Shown one piece after another: positions 1 through 7,668 of a stretch of 40,160 nt of DNA. Each line of letters opens with the position of its first letter. Positions within the stretch are counted from its first letter, which is position 1. The position numbers and the translations under genes were made by a program. Origin of the DNA: Porphyromonas cangingivalis (GTDB lineage Bacteria; Bacteroidota; Bacteroidia; Bacteroidales; Paludibacteraceae); assembly GCA_945902955.1 (NCBI GenBank), contig CAMDNO010000019.1, positions 1-40,160 on the forward strand, written 5' to 3'. The notes under the pieces are model-generated. The model did no database searches and was not told where the DNA came from. It was given only the letters and a program-made list of their open reading frames with translations.

Positions 1-991
1 AGAACCAAGGCATTGTTTTGTGGCGAATACCTTCGTTGGTTCCGTCGTTCATATTTACAAATAACGATTCCCAATCAGCACTTAATGTTGAATTGTCAAC
101 AGCAAAACCATGATTTTGTGAAGTGATAAAGGCACGTTGCGTTCCAACACGCTGTACAGGCTGATTATGACTGCGGTGACCGTATTTCAGTTTGTAAGTT
201 TTTGCACCTCCGGCAACCGAAAGCAACTGGTTACCCATACAAATACCGAAAATTGGTTTTCCGGTTTTCATGGTCTCCTGTATGTGGCGCACAGTGTCTT
301 GTGCATATTCAGGATCACCAGGACCGTTCGAAATGAAAAGTCCGTCGAATTCTATGTGGTTATAGTCGTAATCCCATGGCACACGAATAACAGTAGTGTC
401 GCGTTTTAGCAAACAGCGAATAATGTTGTGCTTTACGCCGCAATCCACCAACAGTACCCGTTTTTTACCAGCTCCGTAAGTGATCACTTCTTTGCAACTT
501 ACTTTCGCAACCTGATTTTCATCATCGGGGTTGATAAATTCAATATCGTCACCATCCGGAAAAACAAGCTTTCCTTTCATGGTTCCTTTTTCGCGGACCA
601 ACTTGGTAAGTTCACGTGTATCGATACCAAAAATTCCGGGCACTTCGTTTTCTTTCAACCAATCGCTGAGGCTTTTACCTGCATTCCAATGACTGTATTC
701 AAAAGAAAAATCGGAAATAATCAATGCAGATGCTTGAATTTTTTCCGATTCGTAAAAAGTAGAAAGTCCGTTTTGAATGATGTCGTTCGGAACACCGTAA
801 TTACCAACTAAAGGAAAAGTAACGGCTAATAACTGTCCGGCGTAAGATGGGTCAGTGAGACTTTCGGGATACCCGACCATTGCCGTGTTAAAAACTACTT
901 CTCCGGCAACCGCTTTTTCATACCCAAAGGATTTCCCTTCGAAAACGGTACCATCCTCCAAAACTAAATGAAAGGGCTTGTACTTTTGCAT
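1..991 (-). CDS. carA: Carbamoyl-phosphate synthase small subunit (glutamine amidotransferase), 3' end outside window
   Basis: The minus strand from the ATG at 991 stays open to the window edge (330 codons) and reads as CarA. The enzyme hydrolyses glutamine and channels ammonia to CarB to make carbamoyl phosphate for arginine and pyrimidine synthesis in the cytoplasm. Visible signs: the N-terminal small-subunit domain (LEDGTVFEGKSFG, FNTAMVGYPE), then a class I amidotransferase domain with ISNGPGDP, the nucleophile cysteine in GICMGNQ and the catalytic-triad histidine region QNHGFAV. The C-terminus, with the last triad residues, lies beyond base 1. A strong Bacteroidota promoter sits 25 bases upstream of the ATG. 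The next gene is divergent. Confidence 0.95.
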   Translation of the reverse strand, partial: MQKYKPFHLVLEDGTVFEGKSFGYEKAVAGEVVFNTAMVGYPESLTDPSYAGQLLAVTFPLVGNYGVPNDIIQNGLSTFYESEKIQASALIISDFSFEYSHWNAGKSLSDWLKENEVPGIFGIDTRELTKLVREKGTMKGKLVFPDGDDIEFINPDDENQVAKVSCKEVITYGAGKKRVLLVDCGVKHNIIRCLLKRDTTVIRVPWDYDYNHIEFDGLFISNGPGDPEYAQDTVRHIQETMKTGKPIFGICMGNQLLSVAGGAKTYKLKYGHRSHNQPVQRVGTQRAFITSQNHGFAVDNSTLSADWESLFVNMNDGTNEGIRHKTMPWF

Positions 992-1015
992 AAATATTTA
1001 TTGTCCAAATTTTGG

Positions 1016-1047
1016 CAAAAGTACTCATTTTATCGTTTATGTGCAAA
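1016..1047 (-). promoter_or_regulatory. Promoter of carA (-33/-7, Bacteroidota type)
   Basis: On the minus strand TTTG (1047-1044) is followed after 20 bases by TACTTTTG (1023-1016), matching the Bacteroidota TTTG / TAnnTTTG pattern. Transcription would start about 15-20 bases before the carA ATG. Confidence 0.75.
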
Positions 1048-1171
1048 CTCAATTTCTACTTTTTTTCAGCTTTTGGAGTTTTTTAAATCGATAGCTACTA
1101 AATTGAATATTAACAGCATAAATATACATTTCTTATTCCGTTGTTTGCTTAAAACTGATTTTTAGTAATGT

Positions 1172-1208
1172 TTACTTACAATTCTATGTATTGCAACATT
1201 GTAAGTAA
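1172..1208. promoter_or_regulatory. Perfect 11-bp inverted repeat in the carA/PorG-like divergent region
   Basis: TTACTTACAAT (1172-1182) and ATTGTAAGTAA (1198-1208) are exact reverse complements with a 15-base spacer. The site lies in the 375-base region (992-1366) between two divergent promoters and has no T-tract, so an operator fits better than a terminator. The regulator is unknown. Apart from this site and the two promoters I see nothing else in the gap. Confidence 0.5.
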
Positions 1209-1276
1209 GAATGCAATATTTTGTTAAATAAAAACCTTAGCACACAGCCATTTTCTTAATTTTGAAAGATAATCAT

Positions 1277-1284
1277 TACTTTTG
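1277..1284 (+). promoter_or_regulatory. -7 element of the PorG-like/uppS/bamA operon
   Basis: TACTTTTG fits TAnnTTTG and lies 82 bases before the start of the 1367 gene. The -33 region is poor (TTTTC around 1251). This is the only consensus -7 match I found in this orientation in the gap. Confidence 0.5.
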
Positions 1285-1366
1285 TTCATTGTTTTTGAAA
1301 TACAGATAAAATTTAAACCATAAAAAACCGTTGTTATTCTAATTAATTTTTAGCTTAAAAAAAAAG

Positions 1367-2038
1367 ATGACTTTTAAAATAATTAGAATTACAATTGCTG
1401 CATTTTCAATGTTTTTAGTAGGAAGTGTTGCAGCACAAGATGAATATCGTTCAGAAATTGGAATTTTGGGTGGTGGATCCTTTTATTTGGGAGATGCTAA
1501 CAATCAAATGTTTACTAACAATCAACCATCGTTTGGTTTAATTTATCGGCAAAAACTCAACACCAGATTAGCAATATCTGGCACTTGGAACAAAACAAAC
1601 ATTGTGGGAACCGGCGCAGGCGTTTCGTTCGACAATGAGATAAATGCAATTGACTTGTATGGGGAATTTAATTTTTCGGACTATGATAATAAAATTTATA
1701 AACCAAACAGCAAAAAAAACAGCTTGTTTATTTTTGCCGGAATTGGTGGAATGATTTTTCCCTACACCAATTCATCGGGCACAAAATCAACATTTATGTT
1801 TAGTTACCCAATTGGAGTTGGATACAAATTTATGCTGGGTGAAAAGTTTCACTTGAACTTTATGTGGTCGCAACGATTGCTGCTTACAGATAAAATGGAA
1901 GGTGTTTCTCAACTGAACAACGCAAACAAATTAAACGGATCCAATATTTTCAACAACGACGTTTTATCCACATTTTCAATTGGTTTAACGTATAATATTT
2001 GGAAAAAACAATGTGATTGCTTACACAATAATAATTAA
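1367..2038 (+). CDS. PorG-like outer-membrane beta-barrel protein (DUF6089 type)
   Basis: A 223-residue protein with a signal peptide (hydrophobic residues about 6-22, cleavage near VAA-QDE). The body has alternating aromatic and polar residues and glycine-rich strands typical of a small outer-membrane barrel. Its N-terminal EIGILGGGSFYLGD region and its place directly before uppS, bamA and two ompH genes match the setting of PorG in Porphyromonas gingivalis, an outer-membrane part of the type IX secretion system. Role in secretion is inferred from family and gene order only. The C-terminus ends with a CDC motif and an Asn tail. The ATG at 1367 follows an A-rich stretch, with no clear Shine-Dalgarno. 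Confidence 0.75.
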   Translation: MTFKIIRITIAAFSMFLVGSVAAQDEYRSEIGILGGGSFYLGDANNQMFTNNQPSFGLIYRQKLNTRLAISGTWNKTNIVGTGAGVSFDNEINAIDLYGEFNFSDYDNKIYKPNSKKNSLFIFAGIGGMIFPYTNSSGTKSTFMFSYPIGVGYKFMLGEKFHLNFMWSQRLLLTDKMEGVSQLNNANKLNGSNIFNNDVLSTFSIGLTYNIWKKQCDCLHNNN

Positions 2039-2075
2039 GCTATACAAAATATAGTAGGTACAACACGCTTCGAAT

Positions 2076-2807
2076 ATGTCCTCTTTTAAAGATAAAATTG
2101 ATAAATCTCGCTTACCCAAACATATAGCCATCATTATGGATGGCAACGGTCGTTGGGCAAAAGAACGGGGATACGACCGAATTTTTGGACATCAAAATGG
2201 TGTAGTATCTGTTCGTGAGGTTACCGAAGCTGCTGCCGAAATTGGGATTGGTTACCTTACATTATATGCTTTTTCGACAGAAAATTGGGGGCGTCCTCAA
2301 GCAGAAGTAGATGCGCTAATGGAGCTTCTTATTGATACCATTGAAAAAGAAACTCCAACTCTTAATAAAAATAATGTACGACTTATGGCAATAGGCGATT
2401 TGAGTCGATTACCCGTAAATGCCGGTATTAAATTAAAACGATGCATCGAAGAAACAAGTGTTAATACTGGATTAGCATTGGTACTTGCTTTGAGTTATTC
2501 TTCGCGTTGGGAAATTAAAAATGCGATTATTGAAATTGGAAAAGAAGTTTGCATGGGCAACTTAACCCCCGACGAAATTACAGATGAATTGATTTCGTCG
2601 TTTTTAACAACAAAAGATATTCCTGATCCCGATTTATTGATACGTACAAGTGGTGAAAGCCGTATAAGTAACTTTTTACTTTGGCAAATTGCCTACACCG
2701 AACTATATTTCACACCCACTCACTGGCCCGATTTCCGCAAAGAAAACTTCTACGAAGCTATCTGCGATTTTCAATGCCGCGAACGCCGGTTTGGAAAAAC
2801 AAATTAA
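2076..2807 (+). CDS. uppS: Undecaprenyl diphosphate synthase (cis-prenyltransferase)
   Basis: A 243-residue cytoplasmic enzyme that adds eight isopentenyl units in cis to farnesyl diphosphate, giving the lipid carrier for peptidoglycan and surface glycans. The family signatures are all present: [16 protein letters not shown] with the catalytic Asp at residue 22, [11 protein letters not shown] in the middle, and near the C-terminus [14 protein letters not shown] followed by the YTELYFT/WPDF segment. Length is normal. It lies 37 bases after the PorG-like gene and 39 bases before bamA, so the three are probably co-transcribed. Confidence 0.97.
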   Translation: MSSFKDKIDKSRLPKHIAIIMDGNGRWAKERGYDRIFGHQNGVVSVREVTEAAAEIGIGYLTLYAFSTENWGRPQAEVDALMELLIDTIEKETPTLNKNNVRLMAIGDLSRLPVNAGIKLKRCIEETSVNTGLALVLALSYSSRWEIKNAIIEIGKEVCMGNLTPDEITDELISSFLTTKDIPDPDLLIRTSGESRISNFLLWQIAYTELYFTPTHWPDFRKENFYEAICDFQCRERRFGKTN

Positions 2808-2846
2808 TCGAACTAATTAGCATTCGCCGATTTACAGCAAAAAAAT

Positions 2847-5486
2847 ATGCAGTTAAAAAAACTTCTTTCAGTCATTTTATTCTTTCTCGCAGGTCAATGG
2901 CTCTTTGCCCAAAATGCAATAGTTGTCGATAGCCTTCCAGTTATTGAATACTCCAATGCAGCTCCAACTTACGAAATTGCTGCTATTAGTGTAACTGGTG
3001 CTGCCAATTACGAAGATTTTGTGCTTGTTGGCTTTTCCGGACTTTCGGTTGGCGACAAAATAAAAGTGCCTGGTGATGCCATTACAAGCGCTGTGAAGCG
3101 ATTTTGGAAACAAGGTTTATTTTCTGATGTCAAAATCTTTGCAACAAAAATTGAAGATGGCAAAATTTGGCTAAATATTGCACTCAAAGAACGTCCAAGG
3201 GTTTCCGAAATCAATTTCTCTGGTCTAAAAAAAGGAGAAATTGAAGACCTCGAAATCAAACTTGGTATTGTGAAGGGAAATCAAATTACACCCAATATTT
3301 CGGATAGAGCTGTAAAAGTGATAAAAAAACACATGGAAGAAAAAGGCTTTTTAAACGTAGAAGCCAATGTGTTACAAAAAAATGACCCTAAAAAAGCGGG
3401 ACATGTAATTGTAGATATTCAAGTAGATAAAAAATTGAAAACGCGTGTTCATCAAATTGTTGTTACAGGAAATAAAGCGCTTACATTCAATCAGATAAAT
3501 AAGGCGATGAAAAAAACAAACGACAAAAATTGGCGTAATTTTTTCAGAACAAAGAAGTTTGTTAAAGAAGAGTTCGAAAAAGATAAAATTGCATTAGTTG
3601 AAAAATACAATGAAATTGGCTACCGCGATGCTTATATTGTAACTGACAGTGTAGTAAAATTCGACGATAAAAGCGTTAGTGTTTATTTAACTGTTGATGA
3701 AGGGAAAAAATATTTTTTCCGTAATATTAAATGGATTGGCAATACCATTTACCCTTTTGATTATTTAGATGCGGTACTTGGAATTAAAAAAGGCGATGTA
3801 TACAATCAAAAGCATTTGAATGAACGTATCCAAACCGACGAAAATGATGCTGTTAGCAAATTGTATCAGGATAGAGGTTATCTGTTCTCACAAATTGAAC
3901 CTGTTGAGGTCTTGATTGAGAACGATTCTATCGATTTCGAAATGCGTATTTACGAAGGAAAACCAGCTACAATTAACGAAATCAATATTAAAGGAAATAC
4001 GCGTGTTTACGAACATGTAGTTCGACGCGAATTGCGTACCAAACCCGGACAACTTTACAGTCAGTCTGACATTATGCGTTCGCTCCGTGAGTTGGCGCAA
4101 ATGGGACATTTCGATCAAGAAAAAATAAAACCGGATATTGAACCAAATCAGGAAGATGGTACGGTAGATATTACCTATAATCTCGAAACAAAAGGGAGCG
4201 ACCAAGTAGAATTTTCGGCAGGTTGGGGAGCAACAGGTATAGTCGGAAGTATTGGTTTGAAATTCAGTAACTTTGCCATTCAGAATTTGTTCCGTCCGGA
4301 AACCTATCGTATAGTACCACAAGGCGAAGGACAAACTTTCTCGATTAATGCACGTACCAACGGTCAATCGTACACTTCAGTAAGTATGTCGTTTCTCGAA
4401 CCTTGGCTGGGTGGTAAACGCCCAAATTCGCTCTCAACATCGGTGTATTATTCAAGCCAAACAGCCATTGCCGATCGTTACCTTCAAAGTATGCAAAATT
4501 CGTATGGAGCCTATTCTCCTTATGGTTATGGTAGTAGTTACGGAAGTAGCTATGGAAGCAGCTACGGTGGTTACGATACTGGTTATACGCTCAATTACGA
4601 CCCCGAAAAGTACATGCGAACCTTGGGTGCAACTATTGGTTATGGCAAACGCTTGAATTGGCCTGATGACTTTTTTACCTTTTATGGCGAATTGTCGTAC
4701 CAACGTTTTATGCTAAGCGATTGGTATCCACAGATGTTTCCTATGACCGAAGGACAATTTAACAACTTGAGTTTAAACCTGACATTAAGCCGTAACTCTA
4801 TCGACAATCCAATTTTTACACGTAGTGGCTCTTCATTCTCACTTGGATTAAAAGTAACGCCTCCTTATTCGTCGCTAAATGGTGGGAAAATAAATGGCAT
4901 AGCATACTCAGATGCAACCATGAGCGAACAAGACCGCTATCGTTGGATTGAGTATCATAAATGGACTTTCTCGGGCAAAACATTTACGCCACTCGACCCA
5001 AGCAACAAATTAATTTTGATGAGTCGTATGATGTTTTCGTACGTAGGACATTTTAACGAAAATGCAAAATCACCTTTCGAAACGTTCTACATGGGTGGCG
5101 ATGGTATGTCGGCATACACAAGTTACGGAACGGATTACATAGCTATGCGTGGCTACGAAAGCGGTTCGTTAACTCCTCGAGATCCGATTACAGGTTCGTA
5201 TGCTGGCTATTTATATAATAAGTTTTCGTTAGAACTGCGTTATCCATTGTCGTTGGAACAATCAGCAACTATCTACGCACTTACATTTCTCGAAGCTGGA
5301 AATTCTTTTAGCAAGCTAAAAAATTACAGTCCATTTGATTTGAAACGATCTGCTGGTATTGGCGTTCGCATTTTCCTTCCTATGTTTGGGATGATGGGTA
5401 TAGATTGGGGCTATGGATTCGACAAAGGTGTTGATGGCAATAAAGGTGGTAGTCAATTCCACTTTGTATTGGGACAAGAACTGTAA
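2847..5486 (+). CDS. bamA: Outer-membrane protein assembly factor BamA
   Basis: An 879-residue Omp85 protein that folds and inserts beta-barrels into the outer membrane. It begins with a signal peptide (cleavage near LFA-QN), followed by about 400 residues of POTRA repeats (recurring ISVTG, INFSGL, IVVTGN, IKWIGN and INIKGN strands) and a C-terminal 16-strand barrel with FNENAKSPFETFYMGG and MRGYESG, the latter matching the conserved loop-6 region. The last residues end in FHFVLGQEL rather than the usual terminal aromatic. An extracellular-loop segment at residues 553-580 is built of Tyr, Gly and Ser with three SSYG repeats, coded by degenerate 12-base DNA repeats. It sits with ompH/skp genes, which supply its periplasmic clients. 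Confidence 0.97.
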   Translation: MQLKKLLSVILFFLAGQWLFAQNAIVVDSLPVIEYSNAAPTYEIAAISVTGAANYEDFVLVGFSGLSVGDKIKVPGDAITSAVKRFWKQGLFSDVKIFATKIEDGKIWLNIALKERPRVSEINFSGLKKGEIEDLEIKLGIVKGNQITPNISDRAVKVIKKHMEEKGFLNVEANVLQKNDPKKAGHVIVDIQVDKKLKTRVHQIVVTGNKALTFNQINKAMKKTNDKNWRNFFRTKKFVKEEFEKDKIALVEKYNEIGYRDAYIVTDSVVKFDDKSVSVYLTVDEGKKYFFRNIKWIGNTIYPFDYLDAVLGIKKGDVYNQKHLNERIQTDENDAVSKLYQDRGYLFSQIEPVEVLIENDSIDFEMRIYEGKPATINEINIKGNTRVYEHVVRRELRTKPGQLYSQSDIMRSLRELAQMGHFDQEKIKPDIEPNQEDGTVDITYNLETKGSDQVEFSAGWGATGIVGSIGLKFSNFAIQNLFRPETYRIVPQGEGQTFSINARTNGQSYTSVSMSFLEPWLGGKRPNSLSTSVYYSSQTAIADRYLQSMQNSYGAYSPYGYGSSYGSSYGSSYGGYDTGYTLNYDPEKYMRTLGATIGYGKRLNWPDDFFTFYGELSYQRFMLSDWYPQMFPMTEGQFNNLSLNLTLSRNSIDNPIFTRSGSSFSLGLKVTPPYSSLNGGKINGIAYSDATMSEQDRYRWIEYHKWTFSGKTFTPLDPSNKLILMSRMMFSYVGHFNENAKSPFETFYMGGDGMSAYTSYGTDYIAMRGYESGSLTPRDPITGSYAGYLYNKFSLELRYPLSLEQSATIYALTFLEAGNSFSKLKNYSPFDLKRSAGIGVRIFLPMFGMMGIDWGYGFDKGVDGNKGGSQFHFVLGQEL

Positions 5487-5496
5487 GAGAGTTTGC

Positions 5497-5552
5497 AGTT
5501 TATAGTATATAGTTTATAGTTTATAGTTTATAGTATATAGTTTATAGTTTAT
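5497..5552. repeat. Tandem heptamer repeat (AGTWTAT) x8
   Basis: Eight adjacent 7-base units, six AGTTTAT and two AGTATAT, start 11 bases after the bamA stop. Units 2 and 6 carry the variant, so a larger 4-unit period may be present. No coding potential. Confidence 0.9.
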
Positions 5553-5555
5553 AAA

Positions 5556-5684
5556 ACTGCCCCAAATCCGTCAGCTGACGGAGCTAAAAAGAGTTGTATT
5601 CGAAGTGATTTACAACTAAATAAATGATTCGAATATAAAAGACAAGGCTAACTTCACATCCCCTTTAGGGGCTTGGGGCAGTAA
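5556..5684. repeat. Inverted pair of REP-like palindromes with TTGGGGCAGT tails
   Basis: The left element (minus orientation) is the 16-base perfect palindrome TCCGTCAGCTGACGGA (5567-5582) with its tail reading TTGGGGCAGT on the minus strand (5565-5556). The right element is CCCCTTTAGGGG (5660-5671) followed by CTTGGGGCAGT. The shared tails form a 10-base inverted repeat at the two ends. A 29-base stretch (5656-5684) recurs exactly at 9183-9211. The rest of the bamA-ompH gap shows no gene. Confidence 0.75.
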
Positions 5685-5758
5685 CTTTATTAATTTGGCA
5701 AAGTATTTGTTTAAGCCTTGAAAATGGTTTTAAATTTAATCAATAAATTCGTTGTAAT

Positions 5759-6274
5759 ATGAAAAAAGTATTTTTGATAATAAGCTTTGTAGCGGGAATG
5801 TTTTTAACTTCATCTGCTCAAAAGTTTGCAATGGTTGATATGGAATATATCATGAAAAACATTCCATCGTTCGAAACAGCTAACGAACAAATTAATCAAA
5901 TTTCGAAAAAATGGCAATCTGAAGTTGAAATTCAATTGCAGGAAGTACAAAAGATGTACAAAAATTACCAGACAGAGTTGGTTTTTCTTTCGGATGATAT
6001 GAAAGTAAAACGTGAAGAGGAAATTATTGCCAAAGAAAAAGAGGCTAACGAATTAAAGAAAAAGTATTTCGGAGCCGAAGGCGAATTATTCAAAAAACGG
6101 CAAAGTTTAATGAAACCAATACAGGATGAAGTATACACTGCCATACAAGAAATTAGTAAGGAAAAAGATTATGCTATGGTTTTCGATAAAGGCTCTTCGA
6201 TGAATATCATTTTCACTTCTCCCAAATTAGATGTCAGCGATTTAGTACTTCAAAAATTAGGTTATTCAAAATAA
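5759..6274 (+). CDS. Periplasmic chaperone of the Skp/OmpH family (first copy)
   Basis: A 171-residue protein with a signal peptide (cleavage near SSAQ-K) and an OmpH fold: a short beta start (KFAMVDMEYIMKNIP), a long charged coiled-coil at about residues 40-130, and a C-terminal strand region (YAMVFDKGSSMNIIF). Skp-type trimers hold unfolded outer-membrane proteins in the periplasm and hand them to BamA. It is the first of two tandem ompH genes after bamA, a conserved order in Bacteroidota. It is separated from bamA by a repeat-rich 272-base gap, so it may have its own promoter, though no exact TAnnTTTG was found. Confidence 0.9.
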   Translation: MKKVFLIISFVAGMFLTSSAQKFAMVDMEYIMKNIPSFETANEQINQISKKWQSEVEIQLQEVQKMYKNYQTELVFLSDDMKVKREEEIIAKEKEANELKKKYFGAEGELFKKRQSLMKPIQDEVYTAIQEISKEKDYAMVFDKGSSMNIIFTSPKLDVSDLVLQKLGYSK

Positions 6275-6330
6275 TTATCTAACTTTGTAATAGAAAAATT
6301 ACGAAATAAATTTAAATTCAATTCATAAAC

Positions 6331-6837
6331 ATGTTAAAAAAAATTGCTTTAGTTGTGCTATGCGCACTACCCGTAGGTCTTTTTGCACAGGATGCAAAAT
6401 TTGGACACATTAATTCGCAGGAAATTATTACACTAATGCCCGAAGTTGCTACCATCGAAAAAACAATGGATGAAGTTGGCAAACAGTACGAAGGTGAAAT
6501 AATGAAAATGCAAGAAGAATACAATGCGAAAGTAAAAGAATTTCAGGCTAAACAAGACAGTATGCCCGATGGTATTAAAAAAGTACGTGTGAGCGAAATT
6601 CAAGAAATCGAAACGCGTGTAAACACTTTCCGTCAAACTGCTTACCAAGAAATTCAGAAAAAACAACAGGATTTATTTATTCCTATTCGCGATAAAGTAA
6701 CAAAAGCTATCAACGAAGTTGCTGCTGAAGGCAAATTTACCTACATCATTGATTTAGGTTCACAAGCTATCATTTACAAATCGCCAACTTCGAACGACAT
6801 CACAGCTGCCGTAAAAAAGAAACTTGCATTGAAGTAA
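6331..6837 (+). CDS. Periplasmic chaperone of the Skp/OmpH family (second copy)
   Basis: A 168-residue paralogue of the preceding gene: signal peptide (cleavage near LFA-QD), KFGHINSQEIITLMP at the N-terminus, a coiled coil over about residues 45-130 and the C-terminal FTYIIDLGSQAIIY strand pair. It follows the first copy by 56 bases and is closed by a strong terminator, so the two form the end of the envelope operon. The two copies differ clearly in sequence, so the duplication is old and the proteins may serve different clients. Confidence 0.92.
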   Translation: MLKKIALVVLCALPVGLFAQDAKFGHINSQEIITLMPEVATIEKTMDEVGKQYEGEIMKMQEEYNAKVKEFQAKQDSMPDGIKKVRVSEIQEIETRVNTFRQTAYQEIQKKQQDLFIPIRDKVTKAINEVAAEGKFTYIIDLGSQAIIYKSPTSNDITAAVKKKLALK

Positions 6838-6862
6838 ACATAATTTTTTATTTTCAAAATAA

Positions 6863-6896
6863 AAGAGCCTCATTCTGGATTCAGAATGAGGCTCTT
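6863..6896. terminator. Terminator after the ompH pair
   Basis: AAGAGCCTCATTCTG (6863-6877) pairs perfectly with CAGAATGAGGCTCTT (6882-6896) around a GATT loop. A-rich and T-rich flanks suggest it can work both ways, though the downstream T-run is short. Confidence 0.85.
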
Positions 6897-6971
6897 AATT
6901 TCAATACAAACAAAAGAACTTTTTTACAACACAAATTGTTAATTATCTAAACAATTTTAAAATAGAAGTTT

Positions 6972-7514
6972 ATGAAAAAACACATTCTTTTTTCAATTAT
7001 TGGAGGTGTAATCCTCTTTTTATGGCAGTTCTTATCTTATGCAATGCCCGATTTTCATAAGAGTGCTCATGCGTACACGCCATTACAAGATAGCATTATG
7101 AATCAGTTTGATAAACTTGGACTCGAACAAGGTATGTACATGCTAGGTATGCCAAATCCCGAAAACCCTGAAGAGGTAGATTTATCATGGAATGAAGAAT
7201 CAAGTACTTGGGCAATTTTAAATTACAGAATCAATGACTCAAACAGCATGGCTCTTCCAATGACTCGGGGAGTAATTATTTGTATTATTATTGCTGCTTT
7301 ATTGTTTTGGTTGTTCAAACAGAAAAGTGATTCCTCGTTGCTAAACAAAGTATTATTATCACTTGCTGTTGGCTTTATTTCGTTTCTTTACGTTCCCTAT
7401 TCCAATTTTATTTGGTACAAAGCACCAGACATTTATGCTCACATGATGGATGGAATTATACCATGGCTTTTGCTGGGTTTAATTGGTCATTTATTTCTAA
7501 AACCAACGAAATAA
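6972..7514 (+). CDS. Conserved membrane protein, function unknown
   Basis: A 180-residue protein with an N-terminal membrane segment (about residues 5-24), a soluble region containing YTPLQDSIMNQF and a Met/Pro/Glu-rich stretch with Asp-Leu-Ser-Trp, then three further hydrophobic segments at about 100-117, 127-143 and 160-176. The soluble part is probably periplasmic. I do not recognise a named family. It stands alone between two terminators, with an 8-base inverted repeat (AAATTGTT/AACAATTT, 6933-6957) just upstream that could be a regulator site. Confidence 0.8.
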   Translation: MKKHILFSIIGGVILFLWQFLSYAMPDFHKSAHAYTPLQDSIMNQFDKLGLEQGMYMLGMPNPENPEEVDLSWNEESSTWAILNYRINDSNSMALPMTRGVIICIIIAALLFWLFKQKSDSSLLNKVLLSLAVGFISFLYVPYSNFIWYKAPDIYAHMMDGIIPWLLLGLIGHLFLKPTK

Positions 7515-7530
7515 CCTATTTCAAAATTTA

Positions 7531-7589
7531 AATTATTAAACAAAAAAAGGCTGTCTTATTTTGAAGATAGCCTTTTTTGTTTAATAATT
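7531..7589. terminator. Long bidirectional terminator palindrome
   Basis: A stem of about 26 pairs: AATTATTAAACAAAAAA then GGCTGTCTT on the left and AAGATAGCC then TTTTTTGTTTAATAATT on the right, with one mismatch and a short loop. A- and T-runs on both sides allow termination from either strand. Confidence 0.9.
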
Positions 7590-7655
7590 CGCGAAAAGCC
7601 TTCGTAATTCGTAACTCGTAATTCTCATTATTCGTTTCATTCAAATCTTTTTTCG

Positions 7656-7663
7656 TATTTTTG
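7656..7663 (+). promoter_or_regulatory. -7 element of aguA, giving a leaderless or nearly leaderless mRNA
   Basis: TATTTTTG fits TAnnTTTG and ends five bases before the aguA ATG at 7669. With the usual spacing the transcript would begin at or within a few bases of the start codon. The -33 region (TTCG at 7631) is weak. Confidence 0.5.
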
Positions 7664-7668
7664 TACTA

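Noticed and set aside
137-811. Plus-strand open frames of 90 and 127 codons at the left end
   Set aside because: They lie antisense inside carA, whose minus-strand translation is unmistakable.
2877-4703. Several antisense and alternate-frame open frames within bamA
   Set aside because: They lack family features, and bamA covers the region with a fully conserved protein.
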